A stretch of DNA of 40,173 bases from contig CASFLH010000049.1 in the NCBI GenBank assembly GCA_949295505.1, forward strand, positions 1 to 40,173. The letters are read 5' to 3'. The notes under the pieces were generated by a model. That model did not search any database. It saw nothing but the letters and a program-made list of their open reading frames with translations, and was not told the origin of the DNA. A program made the position numbers and the translations under genes. This document shows, in pieces, positions 39,503 to 40,173 of this stretch; the first letter of the stretch is position 1; the number at the start of each line of letters is the position of its first letter. This DNA comes from an uncultured Spirochaetales bacterium (GTDB lineage Bacteria > Spirochaetota > Spirochaetia > Sphaerochaetales > Sphaerochaetaceae).

Positions 39503-39512
39503 GGAGGTATAT

Positions 39513-40034
39513 ATGAAGAAATTTGCTGCAATCGTCGCTGCTTCGCTGCTGCTCTTCGTTCTTTTCGGATGCCAGAGCACGGAAGCTCCTGCTGCTACTA
39601 CTGAAGTGATTGCTCCTGCAGTGTCTGAGGCTGAAGCTGCACCGGCTCCGGCACCAGCACCGGCCCCGGTACAGGAGGAACCGGAAGCTGTGGAAGTCCC
39701 TGCTGCTGAAATTGCAGAGGAGTCCGATGCATTCGCTGTTTCCTATGAGTATCTTGGATATGAGCTCGGTGTTGAAGCTGCAGATGGAAAGGCTGTCATT
39801 ACATATCCTGACTGGGTGACAGAATCCGATGTTGCCGCATTCTTTGCCGCAGAGGTCGCAAAGTATGGCGCAGAGCTTGATGGAATCCTCTATATGTTCA
39901 CGGCACCTGGTGCTGTTGAGGTTTCCTACCCAGCTGGTGTCTCGACGGATGTCATTTCCGCATACGTTGATGGTTTCGTATCCGATCTCCTCTCTTATGT
40001 CGAGGGATTTGATATCCAGCCTGCAACAGTATAA
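39513..40034 (+). CDS. Ala/Pro-rich lipoprotein of unknown function
   Basis: 173 residues from the ATG behind GGAGG (the frame also reads from a TTG at 39501, rejected). Lipoprotein signal peptide with lipobox LFGC (Cys at residue 19). Next is an Ala/Pro/Glu linker (about 25-70, with APAPAPAPAP) that would span the periplasm or cell envelope. A C-terminal domain of ~100 residues, acidic and alternating strand/helix, follows. No separate promoter is visible between the terminator and the gene, so expression probably depends on read-through from the 56-residue gene. Function unknown. Confidence 0.78.
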   Translation: MKKFAAIVAASLLLFVLFGCQSTEAPAATTEVIAPAVSEAEAAPAPAPAPAPVQEEPEAVEVPAAEIAEESDAFAVSYEYLGYELGVEAADGKAVITYPDWVTESDVAAFFAAEVAKYGAELDGILYMFTAPGAVEVSYPAGVSTDVISAYVDGFVSDLLSYVEGFDIQPATV

Positions 40035-40071
40035 AAGCCAGACTAATATAATTGGGGGCTGTTAAGAAAGT

Positions 40072-40173
40072 CTAGGCTTTCGGCGCAGCCTCTTTTTCTG
40101 TCTTCTTATACTTGTAGGAATCCCTTGCGATCTCGTTTACGGACTTCGCCATCTTCTTGTTCTCTCGGTTTGC
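40072..40173 (-). CDS. C-terminal end of an unidentified gene (partial)
   Basis: The minus strand is open from the window edge to a TAG at 40072-40074, 33 residues, ending in a charged, Lys-rich tail (YKYKKTEKEAAPKA). Too short to identify. Codon use resembles the neighbours, and the stop lies next to a hairpin that can serve both strands, which supports a real gene end. Confidence 0.5.
   Translation of the reverse strand, partial: ANRENKKMAKSVNEIARDSYKYKKTEKEAAPKA
40074..40097 (+). terminator. Terminator after the Ala/Pro-rich lipoprotein
   Basis: AGGCT / AGCCT stem with an 8-base GC-rich loop, then CTTTTTCT. It overlaps the end of the convergent partial gene. Confidence 0.58.

Overview
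This is a bacterial chromosome segment, close to half G+C by eye and densely coded on both strands, made almost entirely of housekeeping genes. No rRNA, CRISPR array, prophage or intact insertion sequence was seen. The gene set fits a host-associated or fermentative spirochaete of the Sphaerochaeta/Treponema kind: a naturally fused PyrB-PyrI, a fused PyrD-PyrK, phosphate acetyltransferase plus FucO fermentation genes, and several small lipoproteins. That assignment is inference only; no marker gene here was compared with a database.

Layout. 1-4330: a very acidic protein cut by the window edge, an inositol-monophosphatase-like enzyme, and a HAD phosphatase joined in frame to RidA, ending at a strong terminator. 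4380-5528: fucO on the minus strand. 5600-12125: de novo UMP operon (leader peptide and attenuator, pyrBI, pyrE, pyrF, pyrDK, pyrC, a small exported protein). The operon has no carAB, so carbamoyl phosphate must be made elsewhere. 12168-13338: corA with a possible upstream leader peptide. 13339-14565: rlmI. 14629-20006: gph, pgm, a membrane protein, comEC and rsmA. 20051-21055: pta. 21146-25145: BspA-type leucine-rich-repeat protein, tyrA, mtaB and cysE.

25146-26407 is the one accessory-looking stretch. It lies between a functional cysE 5' end and a decayed second copy of that end. It holds a candidate type I toxin-antitoxin pair, an AT-rich BamE-like lipoprotein gene and a fragment of a DnaC/IstB-type ATPase. 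26408-38946 returns to ordinary genes: an RlmK-like methyltransferase with a long Arg/Asp/Tyr-rich tail, MFS transporter, AraC regulator, amidohydrolase, glnS, half of a PfkB-type kinase, HAD phosphatase, apbE, a methyltransferase, and an aroH/aldose-epimerase operon. 38954-40173 has tRNA-Thr, an unrecognised 56-residue basic protein, an Ala/Pro-rich lipoprotein and the end of an unidentified gene.

The most striking window-wide signal is promoter geometry. About fifteen genes that begin a transcription unit have no Shine-Dalgarno sequence. Instead they carry a -10-like hexamer exactly 6 (sometimes 7) bases before the start codon, which would put the transcript start on or next to the first base of the start codon (leaderless mRNA). 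Genes with a proper Shine-Dalgarno and leader are a separate group (pyr, fucO, pgm, pta, glnS, the 56-residue protein, the lipoproteins). Other leading observations are the candidate type I toxin-antitoxin locus, the pyrL-like attenuator, the HAD-RidA fusion with an internal RidA start, and the duplicated cysE end around foreign-looking DNA.
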